Below are positions 7,987-15,287 of a stretch of DNA of 64,000 nt, piece by piece. Both the position numbers and the translations under genes were made by a program. This stretch comes from Paractinoplanes atraurantiacus (GTDB lineage Bacteria > Actinomycetota > Actinomycetes > Mycobacteriales > Micromonosporaceae): assembly GCF_900215205.1 (NCBI RefSeq), contig NZ_OBDY01000012.1, positions 204,869 through 268,868 of the forward strand. Direction: 5' to 3'. Within the stretch, counting starts at the first letter, position 1. Every line of letters starts with the position of its first letter. Under the pieces are notes generated by a model. That model was not told the DNA's origin. It worked only from the letters and a program-made list of their open reading frames with translations, and made no database searches.

Positions 7987-8354
7987 CGGCCCGGCCGCCC
8001 GTCGTGGCAGGTCAGGCACTCGCCGAGCGAGCGCGGGATGTAGTAGGGCCGAACCTGGCCGCAGGCCGGGCAGGTCCGCCGGGCGCGCAGCGCGGCCGAG
8101 ATCGCGCGGCGTTGCGCTGGGCTGGCGGTGCGCTTCGGCCGGGCGAGGTCGAGCCGGTACAGGTAGGCGGCGCGGGTGCCGCCAACGCCGCGCCACAGGA
8201 TCTGCGCGGCGATCGGCTGGCCACCGGGCCGTAGGCCGCGCGCCCGGAGCTGCCTGCGGGTGGCGTAGGCAGCCGGGGCACCTCCCCACCAGAAGGTAGG
8301 CAGGCCGTACCGGGTGCCCTCGGGATCCCAGTAGGCGGCCCGGACGCGCGACAT
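7983..8354 (-). CDS. Small zinc-ribbon protein with RRQLRxRGL motif (RRQRL-family-like)
   Basis: The product is 123 aa, starting at ATG 8354, which shares one base with the upstream stop (TGATG). Residues ~33-45 read RRQLRARGLRPGG, and a zinc ribbon CPACG...CLTCH follows near the end. This matches a family of short proteins common in actinomycete plasmids and AICEs (RRQRL motif-containing zinc-binding proteins). The function is not known; its place between replication and transfer genes suggests an accessory role in replication. Confidence 0.7.
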   Translation of the reverse strand: MSRVRAAYWDPEGTRYGLPTFWWGGAPAAYATRRQLRARGLRPGGQPIAAQILWRGVGGTRAAYLYRLDLARPKRTASPAQRRAISAALRARRTCPACGQVRPYYIPRSLGECLTCHDGRPGR

Positions 8355-8692
8355 CAGACGGCCCCCCGGTCGATCGCGCGCCGCCCGGCCCGGGCGGGCA
8401 GCACGTGCGGCCGGGCGATGACCGCGTCGAGCAGGTCGCCGAGCAGCCGGAGCAGGGTGGCGAGCTGGGTCCGGGCGGTGTCCTCGCGTCGGCTGAGCGG
8501 GATCCGGATGTGCACCTCGGCGTACTCGACGTCCCCGGCGCGGACGCGGGTCACGACGGCCCGGCCGGTGCCGCGCGCGGTGACCTTGGCCGCCGAGCGG
8601 TGCTCGTTCAGGCCGCAGCGGTGGTCGCGGGCGCACCAGTCGGTGTGCGGCGTCTGGGTTCGGGTGAACCGGCCCATGGTCCGGGCGGCCAT
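8354..8692 (-). CDS. Conserved AICE hypothetical protein with CARDHRCGLNEH motif
   Basis: The product is 112 aa, starting at ATG 8692 overlapped with the upstream stop. A short Cys/His motif, WCARDHRCGLNEHRS (residues ~19-33), is followed by a beta-rich stretch and a leucine-rich helix (TQLATLLRLLGDLLDAV). The motif recalls the DUF6907-type proteins of actinomycete elements. The role is unknown; it is translationally coupled on both sides. Confidence 0.6.
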   Translation of the reverse strand: MAARTMGRFTRTQTPHTDWCARDHRCGLNEHRSAAKVTARGTGRAVVTRVRAGDVEYAEVHIRIPLSRREDTARTQLATLLRLLGDLLDAVIARPHVLPARAGRRAIDRGAV

Positions 8693-8940
8693 CAGCGGGC
8701 GTCCCTGCGGATGCCGGACAGGTGGTTGTAGATCCAGCGCCCGGCACGCAGGCGGCGGCCGGTGCCGTCGCAGCGGCGGCAGAGGCGGAACGCGCGGCCG
8801 GACGGGGAGCGGCGCTTGCCGGTGCCGTCGCACTTGCGGCACGCCTTGAACGGCCAGATCCAGCACGCGGCGGCGTAGCAGAGCGTGACGGCGGCGAGAG
8901 CCAGGGCGAGGGTTATAGCGGCGGTGACGTGGGGGTCCAC
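8692..8940 (-). CDS. Membrane-anchored protein with two DnaJ-like CxxCxGxG motifs
   Basis: The product is 82 aa from GTG 8940, chosen because GGAGG lies 5 nt upstream; a GTG at 8976 would add 12 residues without a good ribosome site. One hydrophobic helix (about 6-30) precedes two repeats, CRKCDGTGKRR and CRRCDGTGRR, the zinc-binding pattern of DnaJ central domains. It may present a zinc knuckle on the cytoplasmic side of the membrane. Function unknown. Confidence 0.65.
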   Translation of the reverse strand: MDPHVTAAITLALALAAVTLCYAAACWIWPFKACRKCDGTGKRRSPSGRAFRLCRRCDGTGRRLRAGRWIYNHLSGIRRDAR

Positions 8941-8990
8941 AGCAGCCTCCAGGGCCGGTTTTTGGGTGTGAGGCACCGTGAGCTGCTATC

Positions 8991-9069
8991 CGCTAGCGGG
9001 CAGCTCAGAATCTTGATCGGGTGCTAGCGGGTCTGCTAGCGCTAGCAGGGGCCGGTGCTAGCGCTAGCA
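8991..9069. repeat. Cluster of GCTAGC palindromes between replication and transfer genes
   Basis: It contains CGCTAGCG (8991-8998), TGCTAGCG (9022-9029), a perfect 16-bp palindrome CTGCTAGCGCTAGCAG (9033-9048) and a perfect 14-bp palindrome TGCTAGCGCTAGCA (9056-9069). The cluster fills the only sizeable gap between the translocase and the replication operon. It could be an operator, an origin, or the cis-acting transfer locus recognised by the translocase (inference). Confidence 0.6.
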
Positions 9070-9081
9070 GCCCTGGTGGGG

Positions 9082-11256
9082 TCAGTCGACGGAGCGCTTG
9101 CGGTCACGCTCCGCAATCGCGGTCAGGAGGTCGGCGTGGCGGATGCCGCGCCGGGTGACCGACTTGCCGTCGACGCGGCGGCCGACGTCGGCGACCTTGA
9201 TCGCGGTGTGCGGCTTGAGCGCGGCCGTGAGCTGCGCGGCTTCCCAGCCCTCGTACGCGTCGGGCCGCAGCTCAGCCAGAGCGGCGCACAGGGTCTCGTT
9301 CCAGGCCGACTTGTCGCCCTCGGGCCACACCCGCGCCAGGTCGTCGAGCAGGGTGGACGCGGTCACCTCACGCTCGGCGGGGAAGGTCGGGATGTTGCCG
9401 GCCGCCGTGCGCAGCGCGACCGCGCGGGCCACGATCCGCCCGGCGCTGATGCTGTTGACGTTGTAGGTCTTGCGGGCTCCCGGCGCGCCGAGGCCGCGTG
9501 CGATGCCCCACCCGGCGTCCTTGCCGGGCTCGAAGATGGTGGCGCGCAGGCCGAGCTTGTAGGCCGACGTGCCGAGGATCATGTCGTTGGCGACCTGGTC
9601 GAGCACGGACAGGCAGAACCGGGTGTTGACGTTGCGGGTGATGCCGGTCGGCAGGCTGTCCTTGTCCGGGATCTGCGTGCCTAGCAGCAGGATCACGCCG
9701 AGCGCCCGGCCGAGCTTGATGATTTTCTCCAGCTTTTCGCCAGCGGCCTTGCCGTACTTGCTGGTGATCAGCTCCTGGATCTCGTCGATGAACGCGACCA
9801 GCGGGTGCAGGCCAGAGCCCTTGAGCGAGGCGAGTTCGGGCGTGACCTTGTTGTCCGGGGCCTTGCCGAGCCGGGCATAATGGCCGATCTTCTTCGCCCG
9901 CTGCTGGCACTCGTCGTACAGCCAGTCGATGAACGCGGCGGCCCGGGCGAGGGTGTCGTCGTCGAAGCCGCTGCCGTACTCGGCCATGACCGGCTCCAGC
10001 ACGTTGAAGTCGCCGGTGCCCTTGAGTTCGTAGCCCCGGATCTCGGCGCGCGGGTCGAGCGCGGCGGCCAGCACCAGGTTGCGCAGCGCCACCGACTTAC
10101 CCGAGCCCGGCTGACCGCCGATCAGGTAGTTGCGGAACATCAGCTCCGCGTCGATGCCGTCGAGCTTCGGCGTGGTCAGCCACGGGAACGACTTGAACAG
10201 GTCCACCCGGGCGTTCTCGGCCAGCAGCGCCCACGGCGGCTGCTGCATCTGCGACGCCGGTTCGTAGCCGACCCACAGCGCCAGGCGACCGGTGTGCCCG
10301 GGCGCGACCTCGGGCCACACCTGGTCCATCGGCAGCCGCAGCGCCGACGCGAGGCGACCGCGCCGAGCGACCACCTCGGACGCCTCCACGCCGTACGGCA
10401 GGTCCACGATCGCGATGTGGCCGGGGCCGTCGCGGTGGATGTCGACCGGGAAGCTGATGGCCTTGGCGTCCTTGGCCACCGCCGAGTTGATGGCGGCCAT
10501 CTGAAGCGAGGTCAGCGCGCGCCGGACAAGCTCGGCGGTGAGCTTGCGGTAGCGGGTGCCTTCCGACACGCGGTCGGTCAGCGGCTTGTCGGCCGGTCGG
10601 CCTCGGGTGGCCAGGAACGGCACCACAGCGGCCAGGGCCAGCCACCGCCACCACGCCGGGCCGAGGGCGAGCACCACCAGGCCGGTGATGATCAGGGCAG
10701 TAGCGAACGCCAGGACCCACCAGCGCCACGCGGTCTGCCGCTGGCGGCGGGCGTCGAGCTTGAGCCACACGTCAGCCTCGCCGCGCTGCGCGGCGGCCTG
10801 CCGAAGGTGCCAGTTGCCCTCCTCGGCGGTCGCCCAGTGCAGGGCCTGACCGAGCCCGCGGAACAGGCCGACCGGCGCCCACACGGCCGTCTTCGCCGCG
10901 TACTTCGGCGACCGGACCGCGTGATAGGCCAGCACGTACCCGGCGTCCTTGCTCTGGTGCTTGACGGCCGCTTTGAGGCCACGCCACGAGCGAGCCCAGT
11001 CCGCCAGGATCGGCCGGCGCTCTCGCTGCCGGAGCTGGACCTCGTGCGGGATGTCCTCGGCCATGTCGACCGGGCCGCCCTCGGCGGCCGGGCTGTCGTC
11101 GACGGTCTCAGCGTCGTCCTGGTCGTCGTCGACCTCGGCCGGGGCCGTCTCGGCGGCCGCGCCGATCCGGCGGGTGCGGGCCTCGGTCAGGTCGACCACC
11201 TCGGCCTCGGCGACCTGGTCGACGTCGTAGGCGTCGTTCAGCGGATGGATGCTCAC
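9082..11256 (-). CDS. FtsK/SpoIIIE-type DNA translocase (TraB/TraSA-like transfer protein)
   Basis: The product is 724 aa from GTG 11256 with GGAGG 7 nt upstream. An acidic N-terminus (about 1-75) is followed by two adjacent membrane helices (about 178-217). The motor domain has Walker A GGQPGSGKS (380-388) and Walker B VAFIDE (487-492). The C-terminus is a wHTH-like domain (about 670-720) that in this family recognises 8-bp repeats in the transfer locus. The hexamer pumps double-stranded DNA between hyphae, which is the key AICE transfer function. Its start overlaps the end of 11253-11585 (GTGA). Confidence 0.9.
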   Translation of the reverse strand: MSIHPLNDAYDVDQVAEAEVVDLTEARTRRIGAAAETAPAEVDDDQDDAETVDDSPAAEGGPVDMAEDIPHEVQLRQRERRPILADWARSWRGLKAAVKHQSKDAGYVLAYHAVRSPKYAAKTAVWAPVGLFRGLGQALHWATAEEGNWHLRQAAAQRGEADVWLKLDARRQRQTAWRWWVLAFATALIITGLVVLALGPAWWRWLALAAVVPFLATRGRPADKPLTDRVSEGTRYRKLTAELVRRALTSLQMAAINSAVAKDAKAISFPVDIHRDGPGHIAIVDLPYGVEASEVVARRGRLASALRLPMDQVWPEVAPGHTGRLALWVGYEPASQMQQPPWALLAENARVDLFKSFPWLTTPKLDGIDAELMFRNYLIGGQPGSGKSVALRNLVLAAALDPRAEIRGYELKGTGDFNVLEPVMAEYGSGFDDDTLARAAAFIDWLYDECQQRAKKIGHYARLGKAPDNKVTPELASLKGSGLHPLVAFIDEIQELITSKYGKAAGEKLEKIIKLGRALGVILLLGTQIPDKDSLPTGITRNVNTRFCLSVLDQVANDMILGTSAYKLGLRATIFEPGKDAGWGIARGLGAPGARKTYNVNSISAGRIVARAVALRTAAGNIPTFPAEREVTASTLLDDLARVWPEGDKSAWNETLCAALAELRPDAYEGWEAAQLTAALKPHTAIKVADVGRRVDGKSVTRRGIRHADLLTAIAERDRKRSVD

Positions 11257-11585
11257 GGCTGGTCCTCCGTCCGGACGTTCGTGATCAGGGCGACGAACTT
11301 GCCGGGCCGGTTACCGGCGAGCCACGGCTCGATGCGGGTCAAACCCAGCTCGGCGAGGCCCCGGTCGGCGGCGGCGAACTCGGCGTCCGTCGGGACCTCG
11401 TACTCGTCGAATCGGATGCCGAGGTCGACGTCGGCGGCGATCTGGCGCTGCGCGTAGTCGATGAAGAGCAGGAAGCCACCGCAGGCGGCCGGGGCGATGA
11501 TGGCGCGCACCGGTGCGCCGTACGGCGAGGGAGTCGGCTTGTCGCGGCGGCCGGTGAGGAAGGCGAACAGGTTGCGGGGTCGCAT
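11253..11585 (-). CDS. Hypothetical AICE protein, 110 aa
   Basis: A basic N-terminus (MRPRNLFAFLTGRRDK) and a hydrophobic middle (AIIAPAACGGFLLFIDYAQ, residues ~29-47) precede an acidic segment. The gene overlaps the translocase start by 4 nt and shares one base with the upstream frame (TGATG), so it belongs to the transfer operon. It is possibly a spread protein associated with the translocase. No family recognised with confidence. Confidence 0.6.
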   Translation of the reverse strand: MRPRNLFAFLTGRRDKPTPSPYGAPVRAIIAPAACGGFLLFIDYAQRQIAADVDLGIRFDEYEVPTDAEFAAADRGLAELGLTRIEPWLAGNRPGKFVALITNVRTEDQP

Positions 11586-11601
11586 CAGGATCTCCGTTCG
11601 G

Positions 11602-11809
11602 TCAGGCGATCACGAGGGCGGCGACGAACAGGAACAGGTAGTGGAAGGACTGATCGAGGGCGTACGAACCGGTGCCGATCGACGGGTTGTCGTCGCGGCC
11701 CGGCCGAGGGCAACCGAGCACGTAGAACCGGCCCGCGCCGAGCAGGTCGGCGAGGCGCTTGAGCGGCGAATACGGCGGCGAACGTGGCCGCGTGGTCGGC
11801 GGCGGTCAT
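11602..11809 (-). pseudogene. Small membrane protein gene, apparently frameshifted near its start
   Basis: The frame that looks genuinely coded reads KRLADLLGAGRFYVLG, then CPRPGRDDNPSIGTGSYALD, and ends in a hydrophobic helix (FHYLFLFVAALVIA, stop at 11602-11604). It has no ATG/GTG/TTG start before the middle of the gene. The only good start, ATG 11809 (ATGA overlap with the upstream stop), is in another frame that gives an Arg/Pro-rich 74-aa sequence ending at 11585. One missing base just after the start would join the two. Programmed shifting cannot be excluded. It was probably a small spread-type protein. Confidence 0.55.
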
Positions 11810-11961
11810 CGCTTGCTCCCGATCGAGCGGCGGTCGCGGCCAGCGGCAGCGGCGGCGCGCTGCCGCTGCGCGTCGGCGGCGCGGGCGGCGTCCTGAGCGG
11901 CCTTGATGTCCTGTGCGCTGCGCTCGGCCTTGTTGCCCGGGCCGAAGAGACTGCTTGCCAT
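11806..11961 (-). CDS. Small charged, Ala/Arg-rich helical protein
   Basis: The product is 51 aa from ATG 11961, with AGGAG about 9 nt upstream. Residues ~10-45 (KAERSAQDIKAAQDAARAAD...) would form one long amphipathic helix. It is coupled to the following frame (ATGA). Similar tiny helical proteins occur in AICE spread operons; the function is unknown. Confidence 0.55.
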   Translation of the reverse strand: MASSLFGPGNKAERSAQDIKAAQDAARAADAQRQRAAAAAGRDRRSIGSKR

Positions 11962-12002
11962 ACTGGGTGCTCTCCTGACGGTTCTCGTGACTGGTGGGAG
12001 AC

Positions 12003-12044
12003 CGGCGGTACGGCGCTGCTTTGGTCGGTTGAGCCGTACCGCCG
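12003..12044. terminator. Inverted repeat CGGCGGTACGGC / GCCGTACCGCCG
   Basis: A perfect 12-bp stem with an 18-nt loop lies between two minus-strand genes (12051-12239 and 11806-11961). It may act as an attenuator or processing site within the operon, since no U-run follows in the minus direction. Confidence 0.45.
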
Positions 12045-12050
12045 GGCAGA

Positions 12051-12239
12051 TCAGAAAGGGCGCTTCGGAAGCGGGTTGCCGGTCGCCAGCGCGGCGACCG
12101 CGTCGGACAGGTGCTCGGCGATGTACTGCCGGTCGTGCTCGTCGTTCAGCGCGTTCTCGGCCCAGTGGCGCAGGTCGGCCAGGTCGGTGCGCAGGTTGTG
12201 CAGCTCGGCGTGCGCTTCGTAGATCTCGACCTCGGTCAT
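12051..12239 (-). CDS. Small hypothetical acidic helical protein
   Basis: The product is 62 aa: MTEVEIYEAHAELHNLRTDL, then LADLRHWAENALNDEHDRQY and a short basic tail. It is predicted to be all-helical and soluble. It lies 9 bp after the DUF2637 gene stop, in the same operon. I do not recognise its family. Confidence 0.55.
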   Translation of the reverse strand: MTEVEIYEAHAELHNLRTDLADLRHWAENALNDEHDRQYIAEHLSDAVAALATGNPLPKRPF

Positions 12240-12248
12240 CGGTCTGCC

Positions 12249-13007
12249 TCACGCGGCCACGAGGTGGGGCGTTTCCGCAGGAACCGGGGCAGATGGTGAC
12301 GCGTCGGTGACCCGCAGGGTGGCGAGATGGCGGCGCGCGGTCGAGGTCGAGACACCGGCCTTGGCGGCGATCTCAGAGACGGTCGCGCCGGGCAGCTTGG
12401 CGGCGGCCTTGGCTACCTTCTCGGCCGACGCGGGACGCGGCGTGACGCGCTTGGCGGGCGTCTTCTTGACCGCCGGAACCGGCGCGGGAGCCTCGGCCGC
12501 GATGGGCTCGGCGGGCGTCTCGGGAGTGGTGGTCACCTCGGCGGCGACCGGCGCGGGCGATTCGGCCGGCACGGTGTCCTCCGCAGTCGCGGCCCGGTGG
12601 GCGGTCGCCAGCAACGCGGCCGAGGCCATGACCATCAGGCCGTCCACCGCCAGCGGCCCGAGGTGCGCGGTCAGCGCGTCTTCGCCGTAGTAGCTCAGCA
12701 GGCCAGAGCCGTGCTTGTAGGACACGATCGCGGCGACCAGGGCGACCGGTAGCAAGCCGAGGAACCGAAGCGCGGACCAGCGCAGGCCGCTCGGCCACGC
12801 GACACGGGCCAGGATCTCGGTGGCGACGAACAGAGCGACCGGCCAGAAAATCGCGCCGATAACCGCGCCGGTCTGCGGCGACCAGTCGGCCGAGGCGTCG
12901 GCGGGCGGGACGTAGGAGTGAGCGACGTTCGCGGCGATCGAGACCGTGCCGCCGAGCGCGGCACCGATGTAGGCCCACCCACGGCCCGAGACAGACGGCT
13001 TACGCAT
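12249..13007 (-). CDS. DUF2637 membrane protein with C-terminal helix-turn-helix (SpdB-like)
   Basis: The product is 252 aa from ATG 13007, which overlaps the DUF6284 stop (TGATG). Four membrane helices lie at about residues 10-30, 48-68, 80-98 and 115-140, matching DUF2637 proteins of actinomycete plasmids. An Ala/Pro/Glu linker follows, then a DNA-binding segment (about 205-240, GATVSEIAAKAGVSTSTARRH). A membrane part tied to a DNA-binding tail fits a role in intramycelial spread of the element, holding DNA at the septal membrane (inference from the SpdB family). Confidence 0.8.
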   Translation of the reverse strand: MRKPSVSGRGWAYIGAALGGTVSIAANVAHSYVPPADASADWSPQTGAVIGAIFWPVALFVATEILARVAWPSGLRWSALRFLGLLPVALVAAIVSYKHGSGLLSYYGEDALTAHLGPLAVDGLMVMASAALLATAHRAATAEDTVPAESPAPVAAEVTTTPETPAEPIAAEAPAPVPAVKKTPAKRVTPRPASAEKVAKAAAKLPGATVSEIAAKAGVSTSTARRHLATLRVTDASPSAPVPAETPHLVAA

Positions 13008-13246
13008 CACGCGACCGCCTTCCGGGCGGCGGGACGCGTGGCCAGCTCAGCGGCAACGCGGGTGACGCGGGCCTCGGCCCGGCGAAGTCGCCGCCAGTCG
13101 AGCGGCGACGGACCGCCCTGGTCGGCGGCGTTAATGAGAGCGATCTCCGCGTCCAACACCGACAGCTCGGCCTCGATCAAGGGCCACTCGGCCTCGATCG
13201 CGGCGAGGTCGGCCGAGGTCGGCCTCGCTTCCCTGATGCTTCTCAC
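13007..13246 (-). CDS. DUF6284-family small protein
   Basis: The product is 79 aa from GTG 13246 with GGAGG 7 nt upstream. The sequence pattern (LAAIEAEWPLIEAELSVLDAE...DWRRLRRAEARV) matches the short helical DUF6284 proteins of actinomycete elements. It is the first gene of the long minus-strand operon, directly behind the operator cluster, so its transcription is probably controlled by the divergent GntR protein. Molecular role unknown. Confidence 0.7.
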   Translation of the reverse strand: MRSIREARPTSADLAAIEAEWPLIEAELSVLDAEIALINAADQGGPSPLDWRRLRRAEARVTRVAAELATRPAARKAVA

Positions 13247-13270
13247 GATGAATCCTCCACGAGTTCGGTC

Positions 13271-13355
13271 ACTTGGTACCCGAAGTTCGGTACCGAAGTT
13301 CTGCGGTCAGTAGAGCATCCGTCGGGACCGAGGCGCAAGAGCTTCGGTACCGAAG
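13271..13355. promoter_or_regulatory. Three GntR-type operator palindromes in the divergent promoter region
   Basis: TTCGGTACCGAA occurs at 13286-13297 and inside a perfect 14-bp palindrome CTTCGGTACCGAAG at 13342-13355. A degenerate copy, ACTTGGTACCCGAAGT, lies at 13271-13286. They flank the start regions of the DUF6284 operon and the GntR gene. Repression of both promoters by the adjacent regulator is inferred from position and symmetry, as in Kor systems of actinomycete plasmids. Confidence 0.7.
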
Positions 13356-13384
13356 TTGCAAAGTCGCTGGTAAAGTCGCGTGTC

Positions 13385-14239
13385 GTGACGAGTCGAACTT
13401 CACGGAGCAGCGCGCTTCATGACCGGATCGCGGACGACCTACGAACGCGCATAGGCGCTGGCGAATACGGGCCAGGCGCTTCGCTTCCGCCAATGCGGGA
13501 GTTGCAGGCACAGTGGAAGTGCTCCGATGGGCCTGTGCGAGACGCACTAGCAATCCTCAAGGGGGAAGGCCTTATCACGGTAAGCAGGGGCGCTCCTGCT
13601 CGCGTGCGGATTCAGCCAGACCGCAAAGAGCATTCGATCGCCGTTACGCCTGAAGTGGCACAGGCGTACAAAGACCTTGCACTTAGGTCGGAGGCAGAGC
13701 GCTCGTCCACAGGAACCGTTGAACTGTCTATCGGAGTACCGCTAAGCGAGACCGAATTTTCCGTCACATACGAGCACGTCGCAGCGAACGCCGAGCTTGC
13801 CAATGAGTTCAAGGTTAAGGCCGGAACCGATCTTTTGCGACGCACCTACCGCACATCGCGCAAAGAGACCGGGAAGCTCATGCTTTTCAGCGTCTCTCAT
13901 ATTCCGACCTTCCTGATCGAAAGTAATCCGGCTCTTCTCGACCCAAAGAATGAACCGTGGCCGGGAGGGCACTGGCATCAGCTATACACGGTAGGCATCG
14001 AGATTGACCGACTCGAAAACGTCATTACGGCAATACAGCCCACCACAATCGAACGCCAGGACTGGGGAATGGACCACGGCGTTCCACTCCTTTGTCTACG
14101 CAGCCTTTCAATAGACATCTTGGGACGAGTCGTGGAAGTGGCATATTCGACGTATCCGGCCGATCGAACAGAGATCCGGTATACGCAGCAACTCACACGA
14201 TGGCCTGACGTGCCGGCCAAGAGCCCCGAGGAGAGCTAA
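13385..14239 (+). CDS. GntR-family regulator with UTRA domain (Kor-like)
   Basis: The product is 284 aa from GTG 13385. The N-terminal winged helix (about 12-80: LHDRIADDLRTRIGAGEYGP, then LPPMRELQAQWKCSDGPVRDA) is followed by a UTRA effector domain (about 95-260). KorSA-type GntR proteins of AICEs repress their own and the transfer/replication promoters, fitting the palindromes at 13271-13355. The gene is less GC-biased at third positions than the rest of the element. It ends in TAA directly abutting the glycosyltransferase GTG. Confidence 0.88.
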   Translation: MTSRTSRSSALHDRIADDLRTRIGAGEYGPGASLPPMRELQAQWKCSDGPVRDALAILKGEGLITVSRGAPARVRIQPDRKEHSIAVTPEVAQAYKDLALRSEAERSSTGTVELSIGVPLSETEFSVTYEHVAANAELANEFKVKAGTDLLRRTYRTSRKETGKLMLFSVSHIPTFLIESNPALLDPKNEPWPGGHWHQLYTVGIEIDRLENVITAIQPTTIERQDWGMDHGVPLLCLRSLSIDILGRVVEVAYSTYPADRTEIRYTQQLTRWPDVPAKSPEES

Positions 14240-15055
14240 GTGCCTACCGTCTCAGTCATAACCGCAGCGTACGCGCCGAGCGCGGCGTATCTTGCCGAGA
14301 CAGTCGCGAGCGTGGACGCCCAACGGCTGCCGCACGGTTGGGACCTGGAGTGGATCGTCCAGGAGGACGGGGCGGCCCCCTCTCTTGCGCATCACTTCGC
14401 GCGGGCACCTTATGTACGCTACGAGGCGAATGGCGCGCAGCTAGGAATCGCCGCCACTCGGAACCTCGGGCTTTCACGGGCGACCGGCGACCTAATCCAG
14501 GTTCTCGACTCGGACGACATGCTGTTACCCGGCGCACTTGAGTCGCTTATTCCAAAGTTCGACGAACATCGAATCCACTGGGCCATAGGCCAGGCTGACG
14601 ACTTAATGCCGGATGGGTCAAGAGTGGAATGGCCGTCTGCATTCCCAGATGGAATCGTTCCGGCCGGAAGCGTCAATAGGCACGCGGAGGAGCACGGCGG
14701 AAATTGGCCGATTCACTGCGCCGGGCTACTCCTCAGGGCAGTTACTCTGCGCGCTATCGGCGGATGGGTCGGCCTGCCGAGCGATGAAGATATAGCCATG
14801 TTTGCCGCGCTGTCTCAGATATCCGACGGCTACAACTTAGACGGTAAGACTTGGCTCTACCGCCAACACCCTCAGCAGATCACTCGGGCCAGCACAACGC
14901 GGCACCTCAGCGAAGATTGCCGACGATTTGCTCTCCAACGGGCTAAAGCCATTGAGGCGACCGGATTGAAGTTCGACGGTAACGGACAGTTCAGATTCGA
15001 TACGTCCCTTCATCAAGTTGCGGTTGGCGAGGCTTCCAAGGAGCATTTGCGTTGA
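14240..15055 (+). CDS. Family 2 glycosyltransferase carried by the element
   Basis: The product is 271 aa from GTG 14240, preceded by GAGGAG 7 nt upstream inside the end of the GntR gene, so the two are coupled. It has a GT-A fold: MPTVSVITAAYAPS at the start, the acceptor-side stretch GIAATRNLGLSRATGDLIQVL, and the metal-binding DSDD (residues ~94-97). No membrane helix is visible, so it is cytoplasmic. The sugar donor and acceptor cannot be read from sequence. As cargo tied to the element's regulator it may alter a surface or small-molecule target; A/T-richer codons suggest a different origin. Confidence 0.85.
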   Translation: MPTVSVITAAYAPSAAYLAETVASVDAQRLPHGWDLEWIVQEDGAAPSLAHHFARAPYVRYEANGAQLGIAATRNLGLSRATGDLIQVLDSDDMLLPGALESLIPKFDEHRIHWAIGQADDLMPDGSRVEWPSAFPDGIVPAGSVNRHAEEHGGNWPIHCAGLLLRAVTLRAIGGWVGLPSDEDIAMFAALSQISDGYNLDGKTWLYRQHPQQITRASTTRHLSEDCRRFALQRAKAIEATGLKFDGNGQFRFDTSLHQVAVGEASKEHLR

Positions 15056-15081
15056 GATCAACGGGCCTGTCTACCGGCCCG

Positions 15082-15160
15082 GCGTCCCTGCTGTCCCCGC
15101 TGTCCCCGCTGTCCCCCTCGGGGCACTGAGCAGGGAAATCATGGGGGACAGCACGGGGAC
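15082..15160. repeat. GCTGTCCCC iteron-like units near attR
   Basis: Three tandem GCTGTCCCC units (15090-15098, 15099-15107, 15108-15116) follow an imperfect first unit. Inverted GGGGACAGC (15144-15152) and GGGGAC (15155-15160) come next. This is non-coding, between the glycosyltransferase stop and attR. The same units occur at 5685-5755. They are a candidate replication origin or arm-type binding region. Confidence 0.55.
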
Positions 15161-15287
15161 ACCCCCCACTGTTTCAGCATCCCCGGTCGCTGCGACCTAC
15201 GTCCGGCCCCCCGCCAGGCTTCTTGTCGGATCCGTGTCGGCCAGCATGGCGGGTACGACGTTTTCCCTGGTAGGACCCGCGTGTTAC

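Noticed and set aside
9805..11457. 550-codon plus-strand frame opposite the translocase
   Set aside because: It is antisense to a well-supported FtsK/TraB-type gene and has no recognisable domain.
11585..11809. 74-aa Arg/Pro-rich frame as the real gene
   Set aside because: The alternative frame gives a protein-like sequence with a membrane helix and good third-position bias; hence the frameshift entry.
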